Origin: Poronia punctata
Lineage: Eukaryota; Ascomycota; Sordariomycetes; Xylariales; Xylariaceae
Assembly (NCBI GenBank): GCA_022579005.1
Contig: MU401697.1
Location: forward strand, 1-51,066
DNA: 51,066 nt
Reading direction: 5' to 3'
Of the stretch, positions 37,163 to 51,000 are shown in pieces (the first letter of the stretch is position 1; every line of letters begins with the position of its first letter). The position numbers were made by a program, and so were the translations under genes. The notes under the pieces were generated by a model. It searched no databases and was not told the origin of the DNA. It was given only the letters and a program-made list of their open reading frames with translations.

Positions 37163-40100
37163 ATTAAATATATATATTAGTGCTTTTGATTTTTTTACTT
37201 TTAAAAATTGTTTATAATTATATACTAAAAGTCTAGCGCTTTATAAGCTTGTAAATTTATATTTTATACTTTTATTATTAAATAAGCTAATAAGTATAAG
37301 TTTAATAAAGCTTTTTAAGCTGCTTTAATAGTATAAGCTAATACTTTACTTTTTTTTAAATATAATATTTGCTAATAATTATTATAACTTTTATAGTAGC
37401 TTGCTAACTAATTAAAGCTTTTTTTTAGTATTAAGATTATATTTTTATACTAAATCTTTTTAGCTATATAATTTAGCTTTTTAAATAGTTTATTTACTAA
37501 ATTTAATATACTTAATTAATATTTTATATTAAAGTTAAACTATACTAACTTATATATTTAGTAAGCAAGCTTTTTTTGAAAGTTTTGCGCTAGTAAGTTA
37601 ACTATGCCTTTTAAGGCTATATAATTTATTTATATTATAAAGGTTTTATTTATTTTTTTAAAGTATTGCTACTAGTGCTTATAGCTTTTTATAATTACTA
37701 AAAGCTTTTATTAGCTTATTGCTTATTTAGTTTTTACGTTTATAAGCTTTTATAACTAGTAAGTAACTAGTTTTTATATTTTTTTTATAAAGCTATAATA
37801 ATATTTTTAATATTACTTTTACTAATATATTTATTTTTACTTTAATATTTAAATAACTATTTTAGTAGTAAAAAATAGTTGCTAATATAAAAGCTTTTTT
37901 TATGTTTTTAAACGCTTAATTTACTTTTAAAGTTTATTTTAAAACGTAGCCTAGTAAAGTATAACTTTTTAAAATTACTATAATTAGCGTAGTAATGTTT
38001 ATATATTTAGCTATAAACTTTTTATAAAAGTTTATAAACTTTAAAAATACTTATATATTATATATTAAGGTTAGTACTTTTTATTTATAAATAATAGCAA
38101 CCTTTTAAAAATTTATTTTTATTTTTTTAGTTATAATAATAAATATTAAAAACTTTATTTTAGTTTTAAAAAACTTATACTTTAATAGCTTTATAAATAA
38201 TTAATACTTTACTAATTACTTATAAATTAACTAAAAATGTTTTTTATTTTTTTGTTTTATTTTTTTTAAAAAATTATAATATTATTTAAATAAACTATAT
38301 AAATATAATTTACTAGCTTAGCTAATGCTTTATATATATAAGCTTAAAAAGTTGTAAAAGTATTAGTTAGTTTAAAAAATATAATTATATATTTAAAATG
38401 CTTATATTTTATTTAAAAAGCTATTTTTAACTTATTACTATGTTTAATTTAAATATAGTAGTAAATGTTTTTAAAGTTTAGCTTTAAAAAAACCTTTGCT
38501 AACCTTAGCTTATTTATTACTTTTAATATAAAAAATAAAAAATATTTATTTTTTATAATTACTTTATTTAAGCTTTTATAATTAATATAAAGCTTTATAG
38601 TTTTATTTTTTTAGTATAAATAAAATAAAAGCTTTTATATTTATTTTTAAATATTATATATAGCTTATTTAAAAGTTTTTTTAAATTATTTTTAAGCACT
38701 TTTTATTAAGCTTTTATAGTAAAATAAATTAAACTAAATAGCATTTATACTTTTTTTACTAAGTTTATTATATATTATATTTTTTAGCACTAATAACTTT
38801 TTTGCTAATAGCTTAAAGTATATATATTAAAACGGTTTAAAATACTTAAATAAATTAATTTTATTTTTAATGCTAAAAATTATTATTAATTTTAAAAATA
38901 GTAACTTTTTTTTAAAACTAATACTTATATTTATTAAGTTAATAATGTATGTTGTTTAATTATTAACTATGTTTTTAATAAACTTTTTAAAATTTATTTT
39001 TTAATATTTACTATAAAACTATTAAGTAAAAGCTATATTTAATAATATAGTTAACTAACTTATTTTTAGTTATAATATTAAAAGCTTTAATACTTTTTAT
39101 TTTTTATTTTTTATATAAAATATTTAATTAAAAGGTTTTTTTATCTTTTTAAGCATAAATTATTTAAAAACTACCTATATAAGCTATTTAGCACTTTATT
39201 AGCTTTTTATTTAATTTTTTTATTAAAAGTAATAAAATCTTTACTTTTTTTAAGTATTCTTTTTAAAGCTTTTATATATAATATTAATTTATATTTTTAT
39301 ATTTATATTTATAATAATTTTCTTTTAGCTTTTATTTACTACTTAAAAAAACTATAAATGCTGCTTTAAATAGCTTTATAGTGCTAAATGCTTTATAAAT
39401 CTTTATTAAAGTAAATTAAATATATTAACTTACTTTAGCTTAGCTTTTAACCTTTTATTTTTAAACTTTAACTAAGCTGCTTAAATACTTTATACTTTAT
39501 TTTTAAGCTATTTAAATAATTTTTCCTTAACTTTATTTAACTAGCAACTTAATATTAACTACTTATTTTTTAAACAATACTTAGTTTTATAGCTTTTTTA
39601 CTATAATAATAATACTTTATAAAGCTATTACTAATATATACTAATTTAATTTAATTTTAATTTCTTTATTGCTTAAATAGGTTATTAGTTTTTTTAAAAT
39701 CTATTTAAGCGGTTTTAAGTTATTTATTAACTTTTTTGCTTTAGTAAGCGTTTAGCATATTTTTAGTTTTATAGCAATTTATACTTTTTACTAGCATAGT
39801 ACTAAATACTTTATTACCTTTTAGCATTATAATATACTATTATTATTTTATTAAGTAATACATGCTACTTTATTAATACTTTTTTAGCTTTTTTTAAAGC
39901 TTATACTAATAATTAAAAGCTAGTTAGCTTTTATTTTTTAACAATATAAAATTTTTAAGCTTTTATATTAATACTTGCTAATAAATCTTTTTTTAAGTAC
40001 TTATTTTCCTATTATTATAACTTATATAATTCCTTTTAAAAAGTTTGCTTAAAAAGTTTTAAGTTAACGGTTTTTTACTAAATAAACTTTTAAACGTTTT

Positions 40101-40849
40101 TAAAAGTAGCCTTTTTTAAAGTTATTATAATTTAACATATTTTTATAAAAACGCTAATTTATTTAAATATTAAACTTAGCTTATATTAAAGCTTATATAA
40201 TTTATATTAAAGTTTTATAGCTAAGCTTTTATTAATTGCTTTTTCTTATAACTATAATTTAATTTTCAATTTTTATAGCAATAATATTTTACTTTAGCTG
40301 CTTATAGTTATATATAATAGCTTTAGCGTTATTTTTATATTACAGCTTTTTTAAATTAGTAAATAGCTAAAATAACTATATATTTTAATTTATTATATTA
40401 ATAATTTAATTTTAAAAGTTTTTATATTAGCTTTTTAAACTTTTATAAAAACCTTTATAATAAAAACCTTAATTATAAAGGCGTTTATATAATAGCAATT
40501 TAAAATAAAAAAAAATGCTTTTTAACCTTTTAACTTTTTTATAAGTTGCTGCTTAATAGCTAATTAACTACTTTAATAAGTAATAATTTTTATTTTAAAT
40601 TTCTTAGTTTATTATTAAGCTTTTTACTTTTTTTACGTTTATTATAGCTTTTTTATTTTTAGCTATTTATAAATTTAGCTTAACTATTAGCTAGTCTTTT
40701 TTTATTGCTTATTTTTAATATTAAGTTTATTAAGCTTATTTATATTATTGTTAGTTATTTACTTAGTAATTATAAACTATGCCTAGTTTTTAGTTTAAAT
40801 CTTTTTACTAAATATTATATTATAACTTAAAAATATATATATTAAAAAG

Positions 40850-41084
40850 TATAAAAGTTAAAATAATAAAGTAGTTATAAGGTAATATTCCTAGTAATTT
40901 AAAAAACTAAGTATATTAAATAACTTTTGTTTATTTAACTAAATAAGTAATTAAAGTAAGTAAAAAAATAAAAAAAAGTGTAACTAGCTAAATTATAGCT
41001 AATAGTTAGTATAAGTTTAGCTTATATATAGTTAATATACTTATAGCGTAGTTAATAAGTGCTATAAATAAGTGCTTTATTATA
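40850..41084. repeat. Family B LTR, full-length copy, right
   Basis: Same length as the left LTR, preceded by AAAAAG, and ends AAGTGCTTTATTATA. Confidence 0.8.
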
Positions 41085-41499
41085 CTTTTTTTAATATTTT
41101 AAATAGCTTTATTAAAGCTTTACTTTTAGTTTATACTTATTTTATAAGTAAATTAATAATTACAAAATATAATTTTATTAATTAATAGTAAACTAATTTT
41201 ATTTTTTATTATAAGTTAAAGTTTATAATTTATATATATTATTTATAACTTTTACTTTATTTTAGTTTTTAATTTCTTTTAAAAAAGGTTTAACTTATTA
41301 GATTTTCCTTTTTATTGCTTAATAATATAGTTTTTATTTTTAATATAGGCTTTTTATATTATTTTAAACTTAATTAAAAAAATTTATATTTTAATTTAAA
41401 TAAAAAATGTTTTTTATTATTTTTTATAACACTTAAATATAAGTAAAACGTTTTTTTAGTTATAAGTAATTATAAAAAAGTAATAATATTATTAATATA

Positions 41500-41690
41500 A
41501 ATTTTAATATATAGCTTTAATACTTAAGTAATTAGTTAAGTATAATTATTATAATATTTAATATAATGTTTTATATATAAATTATTACTTAAAAAAAGAT
41601 CGCCTCTAAGACTGCTTTAAGCAATATAGTCTTTATAAGTACACTATAAGTACCTATATATCTTTTTCTATATATAGTCTTATAGGCCTC
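41500..41690 (+). repeat. Repeat family G, copy 2
   Basis: Partner of 25370-25560. This copy keeps more C and G (GATCGCCTCTAAGACTGC, CTTATAGGCCTCC), so it is the less mutated of the two. Confidence 0.65.
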
Positions 41691-41711
41691 CTATTAATTC
41701 TTGCCGCAGTA

Positions 41712-41730
41712 CCTAGTAAATTATACTAGG
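41712..41730. other. Hairpin CCTAGTA/TACTAGG next to the satellite
   Basis: A 7-bp perfect stem with an AATTA loop, followed by AGCCCCGGAGG. It lies in the only GC-rich patch of the right-hand isochore. Confidence 0.5.
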
Positions 41731-41740
41731 AGCCCCGGAG

Positions 41741-41770
41741 GTGCAATCAAACCCAAGTTTACGAGATATT
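41741..41770. repeat. Left flank repeat of the satellite array
   Basis: Aligns base for base with 45069-45098. Of eight differences in 30, seven are C/T or G/A, six of them with the AT-ward base in the right copy. This is a textbook RIP comparison with the left copy less mutated. Confidence 0.7.
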
Positions 41771-44700
41771 AGCTAGCTATAACCCCCTTTACCTCCTTAT
41801 TTACCCCCTTTAGCCATGGCTTTAGATTTTAACCCCTTTAGCTATAACCTTTTTAACCACCCCCCTTTGTTATAGCTTTAAAAATGACCTGACCTAGACC
41901 CCTTAGCCCTTAGCCTTAAATTTTAACACCCTTAGTTATAGCTTTAAATTTAACCTTTTTAGCTATAACCTTTTTAACTACCCCCCTTTGTTATAGCTTT
42001 AAAAATGACCTAATCTAACCTCTTTAGCCCTTAGCCTTAGAATTTAACCTTTTTAGCCATGCCTTTAAATTTTAACCCCTTTAGCCCTTAACTTTAAAAT
42101 TTACCCCTTTTTAGTTATAGCTTTAAAAATCACTTAACCTAACCTTTTATAGCTTTAAATTTTAACCTCTAAGCTTATAGCTATACCTTTAAAAATTACT
42201 TAACCTAGCCTTTTTATTTACCCCCTTTAGCTTTTAATTTAAATTTTACCTCTTATAGCTATAATTTTTTTAGTTACCCTTTTTAGCCTTAGCTTTAAAT
42301 TTAACCTTTAAACCCTTTAGCTTTTAGCTTTATAAATTATTTAATTAAACCTTTATAGCTTTAAATTTTACCCCTTTTAATTATAGCTTTAAATTTTACC
42401 CCTTTTAATTATAGCTTTAAATTTTACCTTTTTTAGTTATAGCTTTAAATTTCACCCTTTTTAGTTATAGCTTTAAATTTTACCCCTTTTAGTTATAGCT
42501 TTAAATTTTACCCCTTTTAATTATAGCTTTAAATTTTAACACCTTTAATTATAGCTTTAAACTTTAACCCTTTTAGCTCTTAGCCCTAGAATTTAACCCT
42601 CTTTATAATAACCCTTTTAGTTACCCTTTATAACTATAACTTTTCTAGTTACCTCTTTTAGCTATAGCTTTAAATTTTAAACCCCTAGCCTTTAGCTTTA
42701 AAAATCATCTAACTTAACTTTTTATAGCTATAACCTTTTTACCCCTTTACCCCCTTTAGCTATAGCTCTAAAAATTACTTAACTTAACGTTTTATAGCGT
42801 TAGATTTTATCTCTTTTAGCTATAACCCTTTTAGTTACCCTTTATAGCTTTAGCTTTAAAAATTACCTTAGCTAACCTTATTATATTATAGCTTTAAATT
42901 TTAAACCTTTTAGTTATAACCTTTTACTACCTTTTTAGCTTTTAACTTTAAAATTTACCCCTTTTAATTATAGCTTTAAAAATTATATAACTTAATTTTA
43001 TATAGCTATAACCTTTTTAGCTACCTTTTTAAGTATAACCTTTTTAACTATTTTTTATAGCTATAACCTTTTAAGTTACCCTTTTTAGCTTTAGCTTTAA
43101 ATTTAACTTTTAACCCCTTTAGCTTATAGCTTTATAAATTACTTAACTAAACCCTTTATAGCTTTAAAATTTAATCTTTATAGCTATAACCTTTTTAACT
43201 ACCTTTTTAGCTATAGCTTTAAATTTTAACACCTTTAAAAATAAACCCCTTAGCTTATAACACCTTTATTTATCTTTTTTAGCTATAACCTTTTTAGTTA
43301 CCCTTTATAGCTATAACTTTTTTAACTACTTCTTTTAGCTATAGCTTTAAATTTTACTTTTTATAGCTATAACCTTTTTAACTACCTTTTTTAATTATAA
43401 CTTTAAATTTTAATACTTTTAGCTATAGCTTTATATTTTAACCCCTTTATTACCTCTTATAGCTATAGCTTTAAATTTTAATACCTTTAGTTATAGCTTT
43501 AAATTTTAACTACTTTAGCTTTTAGCTTTAAAATTTAACCTTTTTAGCTATAACCTTTTTAGTTACCTTTTATAGCTATTACTTTTTTAATTACTCTTTT
43601 TAGTTATAACTTTAAATTTTACCTTTTTTAGCTATAACCTTTTTAGTTACCCCCCTAGCTCTTAGCGTTAAAATTTACCCCTTTTAGTTATAACTTTAAA
43701 TTTTAACCTTTTAGCCTTTAGCTTTAAAAATTACTTAACTTAACGTTTTATAGCTTTAAATTTTACTTTTTTTAGCTATAACCCTTTTAGTTACCCTTTA
43801 TAGCCTTAGCTTTAAAAATTACCTTAGCTAACCTTATTACTTTATAGCTTTAAATTTTAAACCTTTTAGTTATAACCTTTTACTATTTTTAGCTATAATT
43901 TTTTTAGTTACCTTTTTAGCCTTTAGCTTTAAAAACCCCCCTTTAGTTATAGCTTTTAAAATAATCCTTTTTAGCTATAACCTTTTTAGTTACCTTTTAT
44001 AGCTATAGCTTTTATTTTTAACCCTTTTAGCTATAACTTTAAATTTTAACCCCTTAGCTCTTAGCTTTATAAATTACCTAACTAGACTTTTTATAGCTTT
44101 AAATTTTACCTTTTATAGCTATAACCTTTTTAACTACCCTTTTTAGTTATAGCTTTAAATTTTAACCCTTTAGTTATAACTTTTTTAGTTACTTTTTATA
44201 GCTATAACCTTTTTAGTTACCTTTTTAGCTTTTAGCGTTAAAATTTACCCCTTTTAATTATAGCTTTAAAAATTACTTAACTTAACCTTTTATAGCTATA
44301 ACCTTTTTAGTTACTCTTTTTAACTATAGCTTTAAATTTTAACCCTTTTAGTTATAATCTTTTTAACTACCCCTTTTAATTATAGCTTTAAAAATAACCT
44401 AACTAGACCTTCTTAGCCTTTAGCCTTAAAATTTACCCCTTTTACTTATAGCTTTAAAAATAACCTAACTTAACCTTTTATAGCTATAACCTTTTTACTT
44501 ACTCTTTTTAGCTATAGCTTTAAATTTTACCTTTTATAGCTATAACCTTTTTAGTTACTTTTTTAACTCTTAGCTTTAAAATTTACCTCTTTAGTTATAG
44601 CTTTAAAAATCACTTAACTTAACCTCCTTTAATTATAGCTTTAAATTTTAACCCCTTAGCCCTTAGCTTTAAAAATTACCTAAACTAACACTTTTAGCCT

Positions 44701-44885
44701 TTAGCTTTAAAATTTATCCTTTATAGCTATAACCTTTCTAGTTACCTTTTATAGCTATAACCTTTCTAGTTACTTCCCTTTAGCCTTAGGCTTTAAAATT
44801 TACCTAAGCTAAACCCCTTATTTACCCCTCTTAGTTATAACTTTTAAAATAACCTTTTATAGTTATAACCTTTATAGTTACCTTT
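41771..44885. repeat. C-rich satellite array, about 28-bp units in several types
   Basis: Just over 3 kb of head-to-tail units. One clear run (about 42360-42560) repeats AGCTTTAAATTTTACCCCTT plus TTAATTAT with a 28-bp period. Other types carry AGCTATAACCTTTTTAGTTAC or TTTAAAAATTACTTAACTTAA and are mixed in irregular order. On the plus strand C is plentiful and G scarce. The remaining cytosines sit in CC and CT, and CA and TG are almost absent. No coding frame is present. It could be a pericentromeric satellite or a minisatellite expanded inside a transposon. Confidence 0.85.
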
Positions 44886-45060
44886 ATAGCCGTAGGTAAT
44901 ATAGGTTATTTTAAAAAGTAATAATTATAGCAGGTTATTTAAAAGGTTAAGGCCTTAGTAGGTCATTTTAAAAGGTTATAGTTATAGCAGGTTAATTTAA
45001 AAGGTTATAGTTATAGCAGGTAAATTTAAAAGGTTATAGCTATAATAAGTAAACTAAAAG
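44886..45060. repeat. Satellite in reverse orientation (G-rich arm)
   Basis: After about 44885 the plus strand switches from C-rich to G-rich. Units such as AAAAGGTTATAGTTATAGCA followed by GGTTAATTT repeat about every 30 bases and are the reverse complement of the AGCTATAACCTTTTTA type. The array therefore ends in an inverted arm of about 170 bp that could pair with the main array. Confidence 0.75.
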
Positions 45061-45068
45061 CCTTAAAA

Positions 45069-45098
45069 GTATAATTAAACCTAAGTTTATAAGGTATA
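45069..45098. repeat. Right flank repeat of the satellite array
   Basis: Direct-repeat partner of 41741-41770 (AATTAAACCTAAGTTTATAA against AATCAAACCCAAGTTTACGA). It bounds the array on the right. Confidence 0.7.
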
Positions 45099-48000
45099 TT
45101 TTAAGTGCGTAATGTTGTATATATATATATTTATTTTATAGCTAAAGTTAAGTATATAAGTATAAAGTATAAGTTATTAAAAATATATAAGTACGTTTAT
45201 ATAGTTTTTTAAAGCATTAGTTTAAACAAGTATATACTTTAGTTTAGTTTTAGTTTTAATATAAGTATATATTTTTTTTTTTTACTTATTAAGTATATAA
45301 CATTTAAAGTTTTTACTTTAGTTTTTTTTTATATAATATATAGTTTTTTTAAAATATATAAGTTTAAACTTTTAAAGTTTATAGCTAATAGCATATTTTA
45401 ACTAAGCAGAATATATAAAAAATAAACAAGGCATAAGTTATATATAGCTTATTAATAACATATATACTTTTAATTATTTATTATTATTTTTAAAGTAAAG
45501 TACTATATAGTTATTATTTTTTTTTAAGTTATAATTAAAATATAAAAAAAGAAATTAATATTAAGTTTTTTTTTAAGTTAATAGTACTTTATATTTTTAA
45601 AGTTTTAGTAGTATATTATTAAAAAAGTATTATATAGCTATAACTATAAAATAAAATATAAGCTATAAAGTTTAATTAATAAATATTTAGTATTTAGTTA
45701 TATATAAAGTTAAAATAATATAATATTATAATTTAGTATAAAACGTAAAATAATTAAGTAAAAGTAAAAATTAATAAAAAAATTATTATTATTATTTACT
45801 TAAAAAAACTATTATATAATTATTTTTACTTTTGCTATAATAAGTTAAGTATATTAACAGTGCTAGTTTTAAACCTTTAAACATAAGCTTAAGCAACTTT
45901 GCTTTACTTTTTAATATATATTTTACTTTAAAGTTTTAAAGTCTTTTTGCTTTAAATTTTTAAACTTTTTTTAAGTTATATTTTTATTTTTTATTAGTAG
46001 TTTTATACTTATTATTTTATATTTATAAAGTTAAATATTTTTTTTTTAAAGCAAGTTATTATTTTTAGCTTTATATTTATTTTTTATAGTGTTTTTATTT
46101 ATTAATTTAAAGCTACAAAAGCGCTTATAATTATATATACTATTTTTATTGCTTATTTTTTTGTTTTTTTTGCAAAGCTTTATAATTTTATAATTTTTAA
46201 AAATGTTAATGTTTTTTATAATATAATTTTTAGCATTATAATAATAGCAGCGTTATAATTATATATTTTATATATAAATAAAGCATACTTTATTATTTAG
46301 TTTAATATATAAGTAATAAGTAAAAAAAAGTTTTAAATTATATTTTTTAATAGCATATTAAATATAACATTTATTAATATTAGTGCTAGCAAAATAAATA
46401 AAATAAGCTTAAAAGTAAGCTTTATTTAATTAAATTTTTGTAGCAAACTTTTAAACATTTTATATTATAATATTATTATATTAGCTAACGTAGATTTTAA
46501 AGTTATTAAATAAATTATAAATATTTTAACGCTTAAGTTTTTATATAATTAAATTAATAGTTAAATTTATAATATTTATATAAAAATATATATACTTATA
46601 GCTATTTTAAGTAGTGCTTTTTTTATTTTAGTAGTATTTTAAAATTTTATATATATATTGCTTTTTTAATAAAAATAAATAATTTAGTTTATTTAAAAGT
46701 AATAATAGTTTTAAGGTTTAGTTAGTTTTATTTATTATTATAAGCAATAGCTTATAATTTAGCTATTAATATAACAAAGTTTAATTATAAAAATTTTAAA
46801 TGCTTTTTAGTTAGTTTTTAATTATAATTAAAATTAATATATATTAAAGCATAATATATAAAATATTAGTTTAAGTACTTATAAGTTAATATATATATAA
46901 GTAATTTATACTTTAGTACCTAAGTAAGGTTAATTAGCGCTAATATAAGCAATATAAATAAGCGTTTACCTATATACTATAGTGCGCTAAATACTATAAT
47001 TAAGGTTATAAAACAAAAGTATTATAAATAGTAAATTAATTAAAATAGTAGTAATAAAGTTAATAATAAAAGTAAAAAAGTATAAAGTAAAAAGTTTATA
47101 AAATTAAAGTTATTAAATATAAGTTAAGTTAAATATAATTAGTATTAAGCTAAAATAGCTAAGTAACTTATTTATTTAAAAAAAAGTAATTATATATAAA
47201 ATAAATATAATTAGTTAAAATTTAAAGTAAGTATTTACTTTACTTATATATAGCCTTATAATACAATTTGTTTTATATATATATATACTTATATAAAAAA
47301 ATAAATACTTTAATATATTTAAATCTAGCTATATATTTTTTTTTATTTTTAAATATATTATAATAGCTTAGCATTATAGCTATTTATATTGCTTTTTTTT
47401 ATTAATAATCTATATATTATTATATAAGTATAAAGTAATGTTGCACTGTTTTTTTTAATATATAGTGTTGCTATGTTTAAAAATAAATAAATAAGTTTAA
47501 AAGCTAGTTTAAAAGTAGTTTTTTTATTTAATTTAAATTTTTTTATTTTAAAAATATTTAGTTTATATTAGTATTTAAGTACTTTTTTTAAATTATGTAT
47601 TATATGTTTTTTTTTAATTTAAATTAAAAAAATTAAGTTTAATACTTAAATATGTTTAAAACAGCTTTAATATATTTTAAAATAAAAAAAATACTTTTTT
47701 AGTTTATTATTAATAAAGCACTACTTTTATATAGCTTTTATATTAAATTATAATATATATTTATAAGTAATTTAACTTAAAAAAATAAATATAATATAAT
47801 TTTAACTTTTTTTATTTTTTTAAGCTTTTTTATTATTTATTTTTTTAATAATTTTTTATAGTTTTTTTAATTACTAGTTTTACTATAACCTATATTAAGT
47901 CTTTTTAGCTTTAATTTAAAATATAAGTAATAGTAGTTAAAATAGTAAAAATACTAGCTTAAAAAATAAGTACTAACTAGTTACTATTTAGTACTATTAT

Positions 48001-51000
48001 TTGCTTAAAATTTAAGCTTATTAGTATTATTTAATACTTTTTTAATTTTATTATTACTATTTTTATTTAATAATTTTAAAGCATAGTGCTTATAACGTTT
48101 AGCAACTTTTACTTAAAAGCAAAAAAAATATACTTTATTATATAGTATTGCTACTAAGTAGTAAAGTATAAATAAAAATAATTTTACTTTTAAAATTATA
48201 TATTAATTATTATATAATATAGCATTATAACTTTAAAAATAAATAAAAAAAGTAGTAAAGCAATATTAGTTTAATAGCAAAAAGTAAAAAAAAAATTTAA
48301 TAGTATTATTATTAACTTAGTTAATATAACTTATATAAATATAAACTTTTTAATTAAAAAAAGTAAAGCATATATTTTACTTAACTGCTTTTATTATAAA
48401 TTAGTTTTAAAAAATATGTTACTATAGTATTTTAAGTACTTATATTTTATATAACTTTAAAAAAAAAGTTATAAACTGCTTAAGTATTAAAAATTTTAAT
48501 AAAAACGTTTTTATTTTTTACTAAAACTATAAGTTTGCTAATATAGCTAAAAAGTATTAAGTAGTTTAAATAAAGCTTGCTAACTTAATAAAGTTAAAAA
48601 AGCATATTAATATAAAAGAGTTAAAATAAATAAGATTTATACTATTAGTTTTTTTATTTAAATATAATATTAGTACTATAAAGTATAATATAGTTAATAT
48701 ATTTATTTTTAAGTAAGTAAATATTTTAAAACCTTTACGCAATACTAGATTTTATAAATAAATAACTATATAGTTATAGTTATATAAAGTAAAAAATAAA
48801 TTTAAAGTAAGTAGTATATTAGTAATTAAAATATAAGTAAACATTAAAGTAAAAAAGTAATAAATAATTTATTATTTTTAGCTATTTAAAGTGCTTAAGT
48901 ATAATATAGAAAAAAGTTTTTAAATTAAAGCTTAAGTAAAAAGTATAAGTATACACTATGCTTTTTTTAGTTTAAAAAAATTAAATAAGCAAAAAAAATA
49001 TTATTATAACTTAAAAATATATAGTTTATTATTTTTTTAAAAGTTTTTATGCTAAAGTATTGTTTAAGTTTATATAGCTGCTTTATAATATATTAATTAT
49101 ATAGTTTAAGTTTTTTTTTTTATTATAGTTTATGCTATAAAAAGTTTATAATAACTTATTATTATTATATAAAAAGTAAAAGTTTTTTTAAAAAGTAAAA
49201 GCTATTTATATTTACTTATATAAGCATTTTTAAGTAAACTTAGCTTATATTTATAAGTACTAAAACTAAAACTATAACCTTTTTAGTTTTATACTTAGCA
49301 TTTTTTTTTATACTAGCTTATTTTATAATATTTAGTTTTTTAATAAAAAAAGTTTATATTTATTTAAGCATTTTATTTAGTAAAAAAAGTTTTTAAAGTT
49401 ATATTTATTATAAAGTAATTAAATAATTATAGTTATTTTTTATTTTTTTTTATTTACTTTTGCTATAGCTTATAGTTTAATATTTATTATTTTTATAAAG
49501 TTAATTATTAAATAATAGTTAGCTTTTTAAAAGTTAAAAGTTATTTTTAAAATATTATAAGTTAAAATAAATATTTTATTTAAATATTTTAATTTATAAA
49601 GTTTGTTTATATTATTAATAATTATATTTTAGCTATAATATTTATTATATTTGTTAATTAGTTTCTTTTTTATATTAATATTAAGCATATAAACATTATG
49701 TTTGCTATATTAATAAGCTAAGATTATATAGGTTATAAAAGTAGTTGTTAGCAAGTAAGTATATATAATTATATATTTAATATTTATTTTATTTTTTAAG
49801 CTTAGGTTTTTTAATATTATAAGCTTTTTTTATATTTAATTATTTTATTAATAAGTTTATAAATTATACTAAACTTTATTAATTAACGTTTAAGTTTATT
49901 TTAATATTTTTAAAGCATAAACTGCTATAGCTTTTTAATTATTATAGCTTAGTTATATTTATTATTATTTAAATATGCTTTATACGCTTTTAAGTTTTAT
50001 ATATTAACTATTTTGCTACTAATTTATTTATTATAAGTAATGCTTTATATTAATAAATATATAATATATAAATATTTGCTTACTTAATTAAGTTTTAGCT
50101 ATGCTTTACTTATTATAGTACTAAGCTTATTTATTATAATATTAAGTATATTAGTTTTAAATAATTTTATTTTAATATTTTTTTTGTTAGCTTAGTATTT
50201 TAGCGTTTTTTAGCTATTTATTTAACTTTTTTTTTTAAAGTAAATATTGTATATAATATTATATATTAGCTATTATAGTATAAAAAGCTGTTTTACTTTT
50301 GCTTTTTTTTATTAAGTAGTTAATTATTATAATTTAAATTTTTTTTTTTTTTTTATTTATTTAGTATTAAATTTATTTATAACATAGCAAGCTAATAAAA
50401 TTTAAAGCATTACTTGCTTATAAAACTTTTATAAAAACTAGCAGCGTTTTATAAAATTTTTGTTAATTTTAAAATTTGCTTATTAATTTAAGTTTTTTTT
50501 AATATATTTTTAATTGCTTTATAACATTATTAATTTATATATATTTTTAATATATTATAACTATAACGTTTTACTTTTAGTTTTTTTACGTTTAAAAATA
50601 TACTATATTATTAATATAAAGTATTATAGCTTGCTTAGTAAAATAAAGGCTAATATAGTAAATATTACTAGCTTAACTATATAATTTTTTAGTAGTATTT
50701 AAAGTAAAGTAAATAATTATATTAGCTTATTTAAGTTAGTACTAATATATTAGTAAGCTTTATTAAAAAATATAAAAGCTGCTATAATTTTATTTTTATA
50801 ACTATTTATTAAGCTTTAAATTATTTTTAAAGTACTAAGTATAAAAAAGCAGCTTTAGTTTTTTTAGCTTTTTATAAAGCTTTTAGTTTTTTTTTTTTAC
50901 TTTTTTTTTTATAGCTATAGTTTATTTTATTTAATAAAAGCTATAATATAAGTTTTTATTTTTAATATATACTTTATATTTAATTAAAATTTAAAGTTAC

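Larger units (their letters stand above)
33788..41084 (-). mobile_element. Full-length RIP-decayed LTR retrotransposon, family B
   Basis: Two 235-bp LTR-like repeats (33788-34022 and 40850-41084) enclose 6.8 kb. It is the longest copy of the family and the reference for the other three. The interior shows no frame longer than background. Minus orientation is inferred from the pyrimidine tract CTACTTCTTTTTTT after the left LTR and from the T-rich plus strand. No exact target-site duplication was found: the five bases before the left LTR are CTATT and those after the right LTR are CTTTT. The superfamily cannot be assigned. Confidence 0.78.
41085..41740. other. AT-rich stretch rising to a small GC patch
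   Basis: No gene. It holds family G copy 2 (41500-41690) and, from about 41680, a short GC-richer patch that escaped RIP, with a hairpin and the left flank repeat of the satellite. Confidence 0.6.

Noticed and set aside
41771..45060. CRISPR array
   Set aside because: Units abut with no unique spacers of constant length, the genome is eukaryotic, and no cas genes are present.
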